Shown here piece by piece: positions 27,115 through 34,105 of a DNA stretch of 34,105 bases. Position 1 is the stretch's first letter. Each line of letters opens with the position of its first letter. Made by a program: the position numbers and the translations under genes. Where the stretch lies: the NCBI GenBank assembly GCA_002279795.1, contig NCCT01000009.1, positions 1 through 34,105 on the forward strand. The letters run 5' to 3'. The notes beneath the pieces were generated by a model, which saw nothing but the letters and a program-made list of their open reading frames with translations, searched no databases and was not told the origin of the DNA. The DNA comes from Hydrogenophilales bacterium 12-61-10. Its GTDB lineage: Bacteria > Pseudomonadota > Gammaproteobacteria > Burkholderiales > Thiobacillaceae.

Positions 27115-27906
27115 ATGCCCACCATGCCTAATCAAGCCGTTCCAACTGGCGAGAACGCTGCCCTGCAGATCCGTAATCTGGATTTTTTCTATGGCGATTT
27201 CAAAGGGCTCAAGAACGTCAACCTGGACATTGCCAACAATAAGGTAACCGCTTTTATCGGCCCGTCTGGATGCGGCAAATCCACCTTGTTGCGAACTTTT
27301 AATCGTATGTATGACCTTTATCCGGGGCAGAGAGCCGAAGGTCAAATCATGTTTCACGGCAAGAACCTGCTGGACAAGGGGCAGGACGTGAACATGGTGC
27401 GAGCCAAAATTGGCATGGTGTTCCAAAAGCCAACACCGTTTCCAATGACGATTTATGAAAACATTGCGTTTGGTGTGCGCTTGTACGAGCAACTGTCAAA
27501 AAGCGCGATGGATGATCGGGTCGAGTGGGCGCTCAACAAGGCTGCATTATGGGCTGAGGTAAAAGACAAGCTGCAGCAAAGTGGCTTGTCGCTCTCTGGT
27601 GGCCAGCAGCAGCGTTTATGCATCGCGCGCGCAGTTTCCGTCAAGCCTGAAATTGTATTGCTGGACGAGCCTACTTCTGCGCTGGACCCGATATCAACCG
27701 CCAAAATTGAAGAACTCATCAACGAGCTCAAAAACGAATACACCATTGCCATCGTTACCCACAACATGCAGCAAGCCGCTCGAATCTCTGATTTCACTGC
27801 CTTCATGTACTTGGGCGAGTTGATTGAGTTCAATGAAACCGGAACGATCTTTATGCGGCCAGGCAAAAAACAGACGGAAGACTACATTACGGGCCGGTTT
27901 GGGTGA
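27115..27906 (+). CDS. pstB: Phosphate ABC transporter ATP-binding protein PstB
   Basis: 263 residues with Walker [10 protein letters not shown] (49-57), Q-loop FQKPTPFPM (103-111), signature LSGGQQQR (160-167), Walker B VLLDEPTS (181-188) and the H-loop histidine H216. It powers PstCA. Starts at 27115 and 27124 are both possible; neither has a strong Shine-Dalgarno. In many bacteria phoU follows pstB; here the next gene is tpiA, so PhoU, if present, is elsewhere. Confidence 0.97.
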   Translation: MPTMPNQAVPTGENAALQIRNLDFFYGDFKGLKNVNLDIANNKVTAFIGPSGCGKSTLLRTFNRMYDLYPGQRAEGQIMFHGKNLLDKGQDVNMVRAKIGMVFQKPTPFPMTIYENIAFGVRLYEQLSKSAMDDRVEWALNKAALWAEVKDKLQQSGLSLSGGQQQRLCIARAVSVKPEIVLLDEPTSALDPISTAKIEELINELKNEYTIAIVTHNMQQAARISDFTAFMYLGELIEFNETGTIFMRPGKKQTEDYITGRFG

Positions 27907-27934
27907 CATTGCTGGCATTTTGCCCTGTTACAGG

Positions 27935-27963
27935 TTGACCGTCCCGCACGTTGCGCTTACCAT
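27935..27963 (+). promoter_or_regulatory. Sigma70-type promoter for tpiA-secG
   Basis: TTGACC (27935-27940) and TACCAT (27958-27963) are spaced by 17 nt. Transcription would begin near 27970, 20 nt before the tpiA start. No terminator was seen after pstB, so readthrough is also possible. Confidence 0.55.
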
Positions 27964-27990
27964 CGCGGACTTTTGACTGGCGGATCCACA

Positions 27991-28719
27991 ATGCGTAAGA
28001 AGCTCGTAGCCGGTAACTGGAAAATGCACGGCAGTCTGGCCGAAAATACCGCCTTGCTGAACGCACTCAAACCGGCTTTGGTTGGAGTGAACGCGGTAGT
28101 TTGCGTCCCTTTTCCCTACTTGGCGCAGGCGCAGGCGATATTGAGTGGGTCGTCCATTGCCTGGGGCGCGCAGAACCTATCCGAGCACAATAAAGGTGCT
28201 TACACTGGAGAGGTTTCAGCTTCCATGCTGCTGGATTTTGGTTGCAGTTATGTGATTGTTGGCCACTCCGAGCGGCGCAGCCAGTACGGCGAATCCGATG
28301 AGCTTGTTGCAGGTAAATATGTTGCTGCTCAGGCGGCCGGATTGACACCCATTTTGTGTGTGGGTGAGTCTCTGGACGAGCGTGAATCGGGTGTAACCGA
28401 AGCAGTTGTTGCGCGCCAGCTGGATGCCGTGATCAAACTCGCCGGAGTGGATTCCTTGGCAGCCGCGATCGTGGCTTATGAGCCAGTGTGGGCCATTGGA
28501 ACGGGCAAGACAGCTTCTCCTGAGCAAGCTCAAGCAGTTCATGCATTTATTCGTGGCAAGATAGCTGCCCTTAATCCTGATCTTGCGAGTCGATTGATAA
28601 TTCAATACGGGGGTAGCGTAAAGGCAGCGAATGCGGCAGAATTGATGGCTCAGCCCGATATCGGGGCATCTTTGGTTGCAAATGAGTTTGTGGCAATTTG
28701 CCAGGCAGGGGCCAAGTAA
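27991..28719 (+). CDS. tpiA: Triosephosphate isomerase with an apparent 6-residue deletion at beta8/loop 8
   Basis: TpiA interconverts dihydroxyacetone phosphate and glyceraldehyde-3-phosphate in glycolysis, gluconeogenesis and the Calvin cycle. Catalytic residues are present: N9 and K11 (GNWKM), H92 (VGHSERR), E164 (AYEPVWAIGTGKT, with loop 6) and loop 7 GGSV (208-211). But the usual QPDIDGALVGGASL-type segment reads QPDIGASL (221-228). The six residues that form strand beta8 and the first glycine of the phosphate loop are missing, and the length is 242 rather than about 248-250. The frame stays open, so it is not a frameshift. Function is uncertain. ATG 27991 was chosen; TTG 27973 is in frame but unlikely. 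Confidence 0.93.
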   Translation: MRKKLVAGNWKMHGSLAENTALLNALKPALVGVNAVVCVPFPYLAQAQAILSGSSIAWGAQNLSEHNKGAYTGEVSASMLLDFGCSYVIVGHSERRSQYGESDELVAGKYVAAQAAGLTPILCVGESLDERESGVTEAVVARQLDAVIKLAGVDSLAAAIVAYEPVWAIGTGKTASPEQAQAVHAFIRGKIAALNPDLASRLIIQYGGSVKAANAAELMAQPDIGASLVANEFVAICQAGAK

Positions 28720-28731
28720 GAGTCAAAAATT

Positions 28732-29070
28732 ATGGAAACACTGGTTTGGGTCGTACACATTATCGTTTCAATTGCAGTTATTGCATTGGTTCTGCTTCAG
28801 CATGGCAAGGGGGCAGATATGGGGGCGGCATTTGGTAGTGGGTCGTCCGGCAGTCTGTTTGGAGCGACGGGTTCAGCAAACTTTCTGAGTCGCAGTACAG
28901 CGGTACTGGCAAGCCTGTTTTTCCTGACCAGCTTGGGCTTGGCGTATTTCGGTTTGCAGCAACACAAGACCGGCAGTGTGCTGGACTTGACTGCAGTTCC
29001 GGCGAAGTCAGGGTTGCCAGCTGCTCCGATGCAAGGCGGTAGTTCAAAAGCAGCAGATATCCCGCAGTAA
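28732..29070 (+). CDS. secG: Protein translocase subunit SecG
   Basis: 112 residues with two membrane helices (about 3-20 and 56-75) joined by the conserved loop LLQHGKGADMGAAFGSGSSG with SLFGATGSANFL. SecG assists SecYE and SecA in protein export. The C-terminal tail (about 80-112) is Ala/Pro/Ser-rich and variable. It lies 12 nt after tpiA; the tpiA-secG-tRNA-Leu-nuo order is shared with many betaproteobacteria. Confidence 0.96.
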   Translation: METLVWVVHIIVSIAVIALVLLQHGKGADMGAAFGSGSSGSLFGATGSANFLSRSTAVLASLFFLTSLGLAYFGLQQHKTGSVLDLTAVPAKSGLPAAPMQGGSSKAADIPQ

Positions 29071-29125
29071 AATTTGTAATACCTCGTATTTATCTAGCAG
29101 TATTCAATCGGGTGCAAGCCCATTG

Positions 29126-29210
29126 GCCGTCGTGGTGGAATTGGTAGACACGCTATCTTGAGGGGGTAGTGACTTCGGTTGTGCGAGTTCGAGTCTCGCC
29201 GACGGCACCA
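29126..29210 (+). tRNA. tRNA-Leu (anticodon GAG), CCA encoded
   Basis: 85 nt, a class II tRNA with a long variable arm. Acceptor GCCGTCG (29126-29132) pairs with CGACGGC (29200-29206), then A73 and CCA. Anticodon stem CTATC/GGTAG (one G-U) encloses TTGAGGG, giving anticodon GAG at 29160-29162. The T arm GCGAG/CTCGC with TTCGAGT is intact. In E. coli the same tRNA (leuU) also follows secG. Confidence 0.97.
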
Positions 29211-29249
29211 TCAAATTTCCTGATTTATTCATCAGTCAGAATCATCTAA

Positions 29250-29271
29250 TAACTTATTGATCCATAAGTTA
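29250..29271. repeat. Perfect 8-bp inverted repeat upstream of the nuo promoter
   Basis: TAACTTAT (29250-29257) and ATAAGTTA (29264-29271) flank TGATCC in an AT-rich stretch 21 nt before the nuo -35. It could be a regulator site or a weak terminator of the secG-tRNA transcript (no T-run follows). A second, 5-bp inverted repeat, CTGAT/ATCAG, lies at 29220-29235. Confidence 0.5.
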
Positions 29272-29291
29272 AAACAGACTAATTTTTCGGC

Positions 29292-29321
29292 TTGACACTG
29301 AGTGTGGCGCACACATAAACT
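29292..29321 (+). promoter_or_regulatory. Sigma70-type promoter for the nuo operon
   Basis: TTGACA (29292-29297) is a perfect -35. With an 18-nt spacer, TAAACT (29316-29321) matches four of six -10 bases. The leader to nuoA is about 36 nt and contains GGAGG (29356-29360). Confidence 0.6.
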
Positions 29322-29364
29322 GCGTCCATAATGTCTTACCCCGCAAAGGGGTGCCGGAGGATCA

Positions 29365-29721
29365 GTGCTGGAGAATTACCTCCCCATTCTGTTGTTCATA
29401 CTGGTCGGCCTGGCCTTTGGTATTGGCCCGATAGTCGCGGGTTCCCTGCTGGCACCGAATCGTCCGGACAGCGAAAAGCTCTCTCCTTATGAATGCGGTT
29501 TCGAGGCGTTTGAGGATGCGCGCATGAAGTTTGACGTGCGGTATTACCTTGTTGCCATCCTGTTCATCCTGTTCGATCTTGAAATCGCCTTTCTCTTTCC
29601 GTGGGCCATCGTGCTGGAGGAAATCGGCTTGGCTGGGTTCGTCGCCATGATGGTGTTTCTCGGTATTCTGGTTGTCGGCTTCATCTACGAGTGGATGAAG
29701 GGCGCGCTTGAATGGGAATGA
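29365..29721 (+). CDS. nuoA: NADH-quinone oxidoreductase subunit A
   Basis: 118 residues with three membrane helices, part of the complex I membrane arm next to the quinone site. The family loop [23 protein letters not shown] (cysteine C47 region) and the following [12 protein letters not shown] are typical. The start is GTG 29365, 4 nt after GGAGG. Unlike the rest of the operon it is separated from nuoB by 118 nt. Confidence 0.96.
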   Translation: MLENYLPILLFILVGLAFGIGPIVAGSLLAPNRPDSEKLSPYECGFEAFEDARMKFDVRYYLVAILFILFDLEIAFLFPWAIVLEEIGLAGFVAMMVFLGILVVGFIYEWMKGALEWE

Positions 29722-29752
29722 GGCATTTGAGCCTGCACGGGATGGGGCAGTC

Positions 29753-29799
29753 GCGCAGCATACAGATTGACCCGGCGAAAGGGCCTGTTCGCGCTGCGC
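29753..29799 (+). other. Stem-loop in the nuoA-nuoB spacer
   Basis: GCGCAGC (29753-29759) pairs with GCTGCGC (29793-29799), enclosing a smaller CCC...GGG hairpin (29771-29783). No T-run follows. It could mark an mRNA processing or stability site. No small ORF with a convincing start was seen in the 118-nt spacer. Confidence 0.45.
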
Positions 29800-29839
29800 A
29801 GTCGGCGAGTCCTGAAGCAATATTTTTGGAGCAAGCTGA

Positions 29840-30316
29840 ATGAGCATCGAAGGCGTCTTCGAGCAGGGCTTTGTCACGACTCAGGCCGATCAGCTCATCA
29901 ATTACATGCGTACCGGATCGATGTGGCCGATGACTTTCGGGCTGGCTTGTTGCGCGGTCGAAATGATGCAGGCCGGCGCGTCACGCTATGACCTAGATCG
30001 TTTCGGGATCGTGTTTCGCCCGAGTCCGCGTCAGTCCGATGTGATGATTGTTGCCGGCACGCTGTGCAACAAGATGGCCCCGGCATTGCGCAAGGTTTAC
30101 GACCAGATGGCCGAACCGCGCTGGGTGATTTCCATGGGCTCTTGTGCCAACGGCGGTGGTTACTACCATTATTCCTACTCGGTGGTGCGCGGTTGCGACC
30201 GCATCGTGCCAGTTGATATTTACGTCCCGGGTTGTCCGCCCACCGCGGAAGCACTCTTGTTCGGCATCATCCAGTTGCAGAACAAGATCAAGCGTACCAA
30301 CACCATTGCCCGTTAA
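29840..30316 (+). CDS. nuoB: NADH-quinone oxidoreductase subunit B
   Basis: 158 residues. The four cysteines that hold cluster N2, the last Fe-S centre before quinone, are C37 and C38 (ACCAVE), C102 (GSCAN) and C132 (PGCPP). It belongs to the peripheral arm at the membrane junction. ATG 29840 has TTTTTGGAGCAAGCTGA upstream, with GGAG at good distance. nuoC follows after 6 nt. Confidence 0.98.
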   Translation: MSIEGVFEQGFVTTQADQLINYMRTGSMWPMTFGLACCAVEMMQAGASRYDLDRFGIVFRPSPRQSDVMIVAGTLCNKMAPALRKVYDQMAEPRWVISMGSCANGGGYYHYSYSVVRGCDRIVPVDIYVPGCPPTAEALLFGIIQLQNKIKRTNTIAR

Positions 30317-30322
30317 GAATTG

Positions 30323-30925
30323 ATGACACAGACTGTGGAAGCCCTCTCTTTGTCGATTGAAACCGTTCTGGGCGATGCGTTGGCGCAGTCGTATGTCCGT
30401 TTGGGCGAGTTGACCTTGATTATCAAATCGCAGCATTACGCTGCAGCGATGCTTGCCTTGCGCGAGCACCCCGAGTGCCGTTTTGAACAGCTGATCGATT
30501 TGTGCGGCATGGACTATTCCGGCTTTGGTGGGGAAGGTGAGTGGGACGGTGCGCGCTTTGCTGTGGTGGTGCATCTGTTGTCGGTCTCGAACAATCAGCG
30601 CGTGCGTGTGCGCGTGTTCTGTCCGGATGACGATTTGCCGGTTGTGGCCTCGCTGGTTGATATCTGGCCCGCCGCCAACTGGTTCGAGCGCGAAGCTTTC
30701 GACTTGTACGGGATTGTGTTCGAAGGGCATCCGGACTTGCGCCGGATATTGACCGACTATGGTTTTATTGGTCATCCCTTCCGCAAGGATTTCCCGCTGT
30801 CTGGCAATGTTGAAATGCGCTACGACCCGACGCAGCGGCGGGTGATTTACCAGCCGGTGTCCATCGAACCGCGTGAGATCGTGCCGCGTATCGTGCGTGA
30901 CGAAAGCTATGGAGCGGGCCGCTGA
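30323..30925 (+). CDS. nuoC: NADH-quinone oxidoreductase subunit C
   Basis: 200 residues, the 30-kDa subunit of the peripheral arm. The signature [26 protein letters not shown]-type block spans about residues 119-144 (key ERE.FD.YGI), and the C-terminus carries RKDFPL. ATG 30323 is preferred over an in-frame TTG at 30320. It is separate from nuoD, as in most betaproteobacteria, not fused as in E. coli. Confidence 0.97.
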   Translation: MTQTVEALSLSIETVLGDALAQSYVRLGELTLIIKSQHYAAAMLALREHPECRFEQLIDLCGMDYSGFGGEGEWDGARFAVVVHLLSVSNNQRVRVRVFCPDDDLPVVASLVDIWPAANWFEREAFDLYGIVFEGHPDLRRILTDYGFIGHPFRKDFPLSGNVEMRYDPTQRRVIYQPVSIEPREIVPRIVRDESYGAGR

Positions 30926-30926
30926 C

Positions 30927-32180
30927 ATGGCTGAAATCCGCAATTACACGATGAACTTCGGCCCGCAGCACCCGGCCGCGCACGGCGTGCTGCGTCTGGT
31001 GCTGGAACTCGACGGCGAGGTGATCCAGCGTGCCGACCCGCATATCGGTCTGTTGCACCGGGCCACCGAGAAGCTGGCAGAGCACAAGACCTTCATCCAG
31101 TCGGTTCCGTATATGGATCGTCTCGACTACGTGTCGATGATGGTCAATGAACATGCCTATGTAATGGCGATCGAAAAGCTGCTCGGCATTGAGGTGCCGG
31201 AGCGGGCGCAGTACATCCGCGTGATGTTCGATGAAATCACCCGCGTACTGAATCACCTGCTGTGGCTGGGGGCGCATGCGCTCGACGTCGGTGCGATGAC
31301 GGTGTTTCTGTATGCATTCCGTGAGCGCGAGGACCTGATGGACTGCTACGAGGCGGTGTCGGGCGCGCGTCTGCATGCGGCTTACTATCGCCCTGGCGGC
31401 GTGTATCGCGACCTGCCGGACACGATGCCGCAATACCAGGCGCAGCACACCCGCAACGCCGAGACCATGAAGTCGATGAACGCGAACCGTCAGGGGTCGT
31501 TGCTGGATTTCATCGATGACTTCACGCAGCGTTTTCCCGCGTATGTCGACGAGTACGAAACCCTGCTGACCGACAATCGCATCTGGAAACAGCGCACCGT
31601 CGGTATCGGGGTCGTGTCGCCCGAGCGTGCATTGGCGTTGGGCTTCACTGGGCCGATGTTGCGCGGTTCCGGCGTGGAATGGGATTTGCGCAAGAAACAG
31701 CCCTATGAAGTCTACGACCGCATGGATTTCGATATTCCGGTCGGCACCAACGGCGATTGCTACGACCGCTATCTGGTGCGGATCGAGGAGTTCCGGCAGT
31801 CCAACCGCATCATCAAGCAGTGCGTGGACTGGCTGCGCAAGAACCCCGGCCCGGTGATTGTCGACAATCACAAGGTTGCGCCGCCGTCGCGCATCGACAT
31901 GAAGCAGAACATGGAAGAACTGATCCATCATTTCAAGCTTTTCACCGAAGGCATGCATGTTCCGGCAGGCGAGGCGTATGCCTCAGTTGAACATCCCAAG
32001 GGTGAGTTCGGTATTTATCTGGTTTCGGATGGCGCCAACAAACCTTACCGGCTGAAGATCCGTGCGCCAGGGTATGCGCATCTGGCTGCGCTCGATGAAA
32101 TGAGCCGGGGCCACATGATTGCCGACGTCGTCGCCATCATCGGCACGCAGGATATTGTTTTTGGGGAGATCGACCGCTGA
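30927..32180 (+). CDS. nuoD: NADH-quinone oxidoreductase subunit D
   Basis: 417 residues, the 49-kDa subunit that forms the quinone pocket with NuoB. Conserved stretches are [19 protein letters not shown] near the N-terminus, [22 protein letters not shown] and the C-terminal [22 protein letters not shown] region. ATG 30927 lies 1 nt after the nuoC stop. A longer frame from 30873 overlaps nuoC and was rejected. The stop overlaps nuoE (TGATG). Confidence 0.98.
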   Translation: MAEIRNYTMNFGPQHPAAHGVLRLVLELDGEVIQRADPHIGLLHRATEKLAEHKTFIQSVPYMDRLDYVSMMVNEHAYVMAIEKLLGIEVPERAQYIRVMFDEITRVLNHLLWLGAHALDVGAMTVFLYAFREREDLMDCYEAVSGARLHAAYYRPGGVYRDLPDTMPQYQAQHTRNAETMKSMNANRQGSLLDFIDDFTQRFPAYVDEYETLLTDNRIWKQRTVGIGVVSPERALALGFTGPMLRGSGVEWDLRKKQPYEVYDRMDFDIPVGTNGDCYDRYLVRIEEFRQSNRIIKQCVDWLRKNPGPVIVDNHKVAPPSRIDMKQNMEELIHHFKLFTEGMHVPAGEAYASVEHPKGEFGIYLVSDGANKPYRLKIRAPGYAHLAALDEMSRGHMIADVVAIIGTQDIVFGEIDR

Positions 32181-32683
32181 TGGCCAACTCCAATGTGAAT
32201 GACAGCCTGCAGCTGAGTTCAGAATCCCTCGCGCTCATTGATCTGGAAATTGCCAAATATCCAGCTGAACACAAACAGTCAGCCGTGATGGGGGCGCTGC
32301 GCATTGTCCAGTCTGAAAAAGGTTGGCTCAGGCCCGAACTGATCGAGTACGTCGCGCAATATCTCGATATGCCGGCCATTGCGGCATACGAAGTTGCAAC
32401 GTTCTACAACATGTACGACACCCGCTCGGTGGGGCGCAACAAAATCACGCTATGCACCAATCTACCGTGTGCCTTGATGGGTGCAAACGAGATCGCCGAG
32501 CATCTTAAAAACAAACTCGGCATCGGGTTTGGTGAAACCACTCAGGATGGTCGCTATACCCTGAAGGAAGGTGAGTGCATGGGCGCCTGTGGCGATGCGC
32601 CGATGTGCTTGCATAACAACCACGCCATGCACACGCACCTGACGGCTGAAAAAATAGACGAACTGCTGGAGCAACTGAAATGA
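32180..32683 (+). CDS. nuoE: NADH-quinone oxidoreductase subunit E
   Basis: 167 residues with a thioredoxin-like [2Fe-2S] domain. Cluster N1a ligands are C92 and C97 (LCTNLPC) and C133 and C137 ([11 protein letters not shown]). EVATFYNMY is the family signature before the cluster domain. It forms the NADH-oxidising tip with NuoF. It overlaps nuoD by 1 nt and nuoF by 4 nt (ATGA). Confidence 0.97.
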   Translation: MANSNVNDSLQLSSESLALIDLEIAKYPAEHKQSAVMGALRIVQSEKGWLRPELIEYVAQYLDMPAIAAYEVATFYNMYDTRSVGRNKITLCTNLPCALMGANEIAEHLKNKLGIGFGETTQDGRYTLKEGECMGACGDAPMCLHNNHAMHTHLTAEKIDELLEQLK

Positions 32684-33960
32684 GTCTGCTCACGCCAAGC
32701 GTCAAGGTCTGTTCCTGGACACGGGAATTGACCGATCCTGCTTCGCTCGCGACCTATGTTGAACACGGGGGTTATCAGGCACTGCGCAGAGTGATTACTG
32801 AAAAGGTGTCGGGCGACGACATCATCGCCCAGCTCAAGCTGTCCGCCCTGCGCGGACGCGGTGGCGCGGGTTTCCCCACCGGGCTCAAGTGGAGCTTCAT
32901 GCCGCGCGCCTTTCCCGGCGATAAATACATCGTTTGCAACAGCGACGAAGGCGAACCGGGTACGTTCAAGGATCGCGACATCATGCGTTACAACCCCCAT
33001 CAGCTGATCGAAGGCATGGCGATCGCGGGGTATGTGCTGGGTGCAAAAGTTGGGTACAACTACATCCACGGCGAAATCTTTGACGTGTACGAGTCTTTTG
33101 AGCGTGCGTTGGCCGAGGCGCGTGCAGCGGGGTATCTTGGCGACAAACTGTTCGGCACTGATTTCAGCTTTCAATTGCATGCGCATCACGGTTATGGCGC
33201 CTACATCTGTGGCGAGGAAACAGCCTTGCTCGAATCGCTCGAGGGCAAAAAGGGCCAGCCGCGCTTCAAGCCACCCTTTCCGGCCAGCTTTGGACTTTAT
33301 GGCAAGCCTACGACGATCAACAATACCGAGACCCTGGCGAGCGTGCCGTGGATCATGCAGCATGGTGGTCAGGCTTTTCTGGAACTGGGAAAACCCAATA
33401 ACGGCGGTTCCAAGCTGTTTTCGGTATCGGGGCATGTCAACAAACCCGGCAATTACGAAGTGGCCCTGGGAACGCCGTTCAGTGAACTGCTGGCCATGGC
33501 GGGAGGGGTGCGAAACGGCCATAAATTGAAGGCGGTCATCCCTGGCGGGTCATCTGCTCCCGTGTTGCCAGGCGCCATCATGATGGATTGCACGATGGAC
33601 TTCGATTGCATCGCCAAAGCAGGTTCGATGCTGGGATCTGGCGCGGTGATCGTGATGGACGAAACCGTCTGCATGGTTCGTGCGCTCGAGCGACTGTCCT
33701 ATTTTTATCATGAAGAATCGTGTGGTCAATGTACGCCTTGCCGAGAGGGCACCGGCTGGATGTATCGCATGATTCACCGTATCGAACATGGTCAGGGTCG
33801 CCCCGATGATCTGGAACTGCTCAATAGCGTCGCAGGCAAAATTGGTGGGTATACCATTTGCGCGCTGGGGGACGCGGCAGCCATGCCGGTACAAAGTTTT
33901 CTCAAACATTTTGGCGATGAGTTCGCGTATCACGTCGAACACAAGCGCTGCATGGTCTGA
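32680..33960 (+). CDS. nuoF: NADH-quinone oxidoreductase subunit F
   Basis: 426 residues, the NADH- and FMN-binding subunit. [10 protein letters not shown] (59-68) binds NADH/FMN, and [15 protein letters not shown] (86-100) and [17 protein letters not shown] (173-189) complete the FMN site. Cluster N3 is held by C348, C351, C354 (SCGQCTPC) and C394 (TICALGD). Complete; nuoG follows after 26 nt. Confidence 0.98.
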   Translation: MSLLTPSVKVCSWTRELTDPASLATYVEHGGYQALRRVITEKVSGDDIIAQLKLSALRGRGGAGFPTGLKWSFMPRAFPGDKYIVCNSDEGEPGTFKDRDIMRYNPHQLIEGMAIAGYVLGAKVGYNYIHGEIFDVYESFERALAEARAAGYLGDKLFGTDFSFQLHAHHGYGAYICGEETALLESLEGKKGQPRFKPPFPASFGLYGKPTTINNTETLASVPWIMQHGGQAFLELGKPNNGGSKLFSVSGHVNKPGNYEVALGTPFSELLAMAGGVRNGHKLKAVIPGGSSAPVLPGAIMMDCTMDFDCIAKAGSMLGSGAVIVMDETVCMVRALERLSYFYHEESCGQCTPCREGTGWMYRMIHRIEHGQGRPDDLELLNSVAGKIGGYTICALGDAAAMPVQSFLKHFGDEFAYHVEHKRCMV

Positions 33961-33986
33961 ACGATACGGGCGAAACACACTAGACA

Positions 33987-34105
33987 ATGGCTACGCTTAA
34001 TATCGAAATTGACGGACGTGCGCTTCAGGTCGAAAGCGGCGACACCATCATGGATGCAGCCAACCAGGCCGGCATCACGATTCCGCATTTCTGCTATCAC
34101 AAGAA
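33987..34105 (+). CDS. nuoG: NADH-quinone oxidoreductase subunit G, N-terminal part (truncated by window end)
   Basis: ATG 33987 opens a frame to the end of the window, 39 codons. The start MATLNIEIDGRAL, followed by GDTIMDAANQAGITIPHFCYH, is the ferredoxin-like [2Fe-2S] domain of NuoG, and the Cys in HFCYH would be the first N1b ligand. The rest of the gene is outside. Confidence 0.92.
   Translation, partial: MATLNIEIDGRALQVESGDTIMDAANQAGITIPHFCYHK

Noticed and set aside
29126-29210. tRNA-Leu as an attachment site for an integrated element
   Set aside because: No integrase, no direct repeat of the tRNA 3' end in the window, and the nuo operon follows directly.
30765-31958. Long minus-strand open frame (397 codons) opposite nuoD
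   Set aside because: nuoC and nuoD are complete on the plus strand; the antisense translation is low-quality His/Val/Arg-rich sequence.

Overview
The window looks like chromosomal core from a betaproteobacterium, probably a Nitrosomonadales/Thiobacillaceae-type organism. This is inferred from gene order and protein similarity recalled from memory; no search was run. Markers include a bamC tail followed by an MBL hydrolase, fur divergent from bamE-dapB, carAB-greA-DUF4149-yhbY-rlmE-ftsH-folP-glmM-pstSCAB, and tpiA-secG-tRNA-Leu(GAG)-nuoA-G. No insertion sequence, phage gene, CRISPR array or rRNA was seen. Coding density is very high, and many neighbours overlap by 1-4 nt.

Layout. 0-2.9 kb: end of bamC, a cytoplasmic MBL hydrolase, an RhlE-type DEAD-box helicase and a small DUF3301 membrane protein. 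2.9-7.7 kb: a redox island. A minus-strand set (msrB, a flavin/NAD(P)H reductase, an exported MBL hydrolase) diverges from a plus-strand set (rubrerythrin without rubredoxin domain, a GlpC-like Fe-S protein, DUF3501). 8.0-11.1 kb: four overlapping genes (CNP1-like, proB, CobC-like phosphatase, BtuF-like protein). 11.1-13.3 kb: fur, bamE, dapB and a glutaredoxin. 13.3-18.8 kb: carAB with its own promoter and leader hairpin, then greA and DUF4149. 18.8-24.0 kb: yhbY, rlmE, ftsH, folP and glmM. 24.1-27.9 kb: pstSCAB for phosphate uptake, without phoU. 28.0-29.2 kb: tpiA, secG and tRNA-Leu. 29.3 kb to the end: the start of the respiratory complex I operon, nuoA to a truncated nuoG.

Most notable observations: (1) tpiA appears to lack six residues that normally form strand beta8 and the start of the phosphate-binding loop 8, in an otherwise intact enzyme. 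(2) Rubrerythrin, GlpC-like Fe-S protein and DUF3501 form a compact module that could be a self-contained peroxide-reducing chain of undefined mechanism. (3) A 15-bp palindrome at the rubrerythrin promoter recurs, at 13 of 15 positions, upstream of ftsH. (4) A terminator-like hairpin ends exactly at the folP start codon, and a perfect 13-bp hairpin opens the carA leader. (5) Five conserved genes (rhlE, the reductase gene, fur, carA, ftsH) appear to start with TTG.
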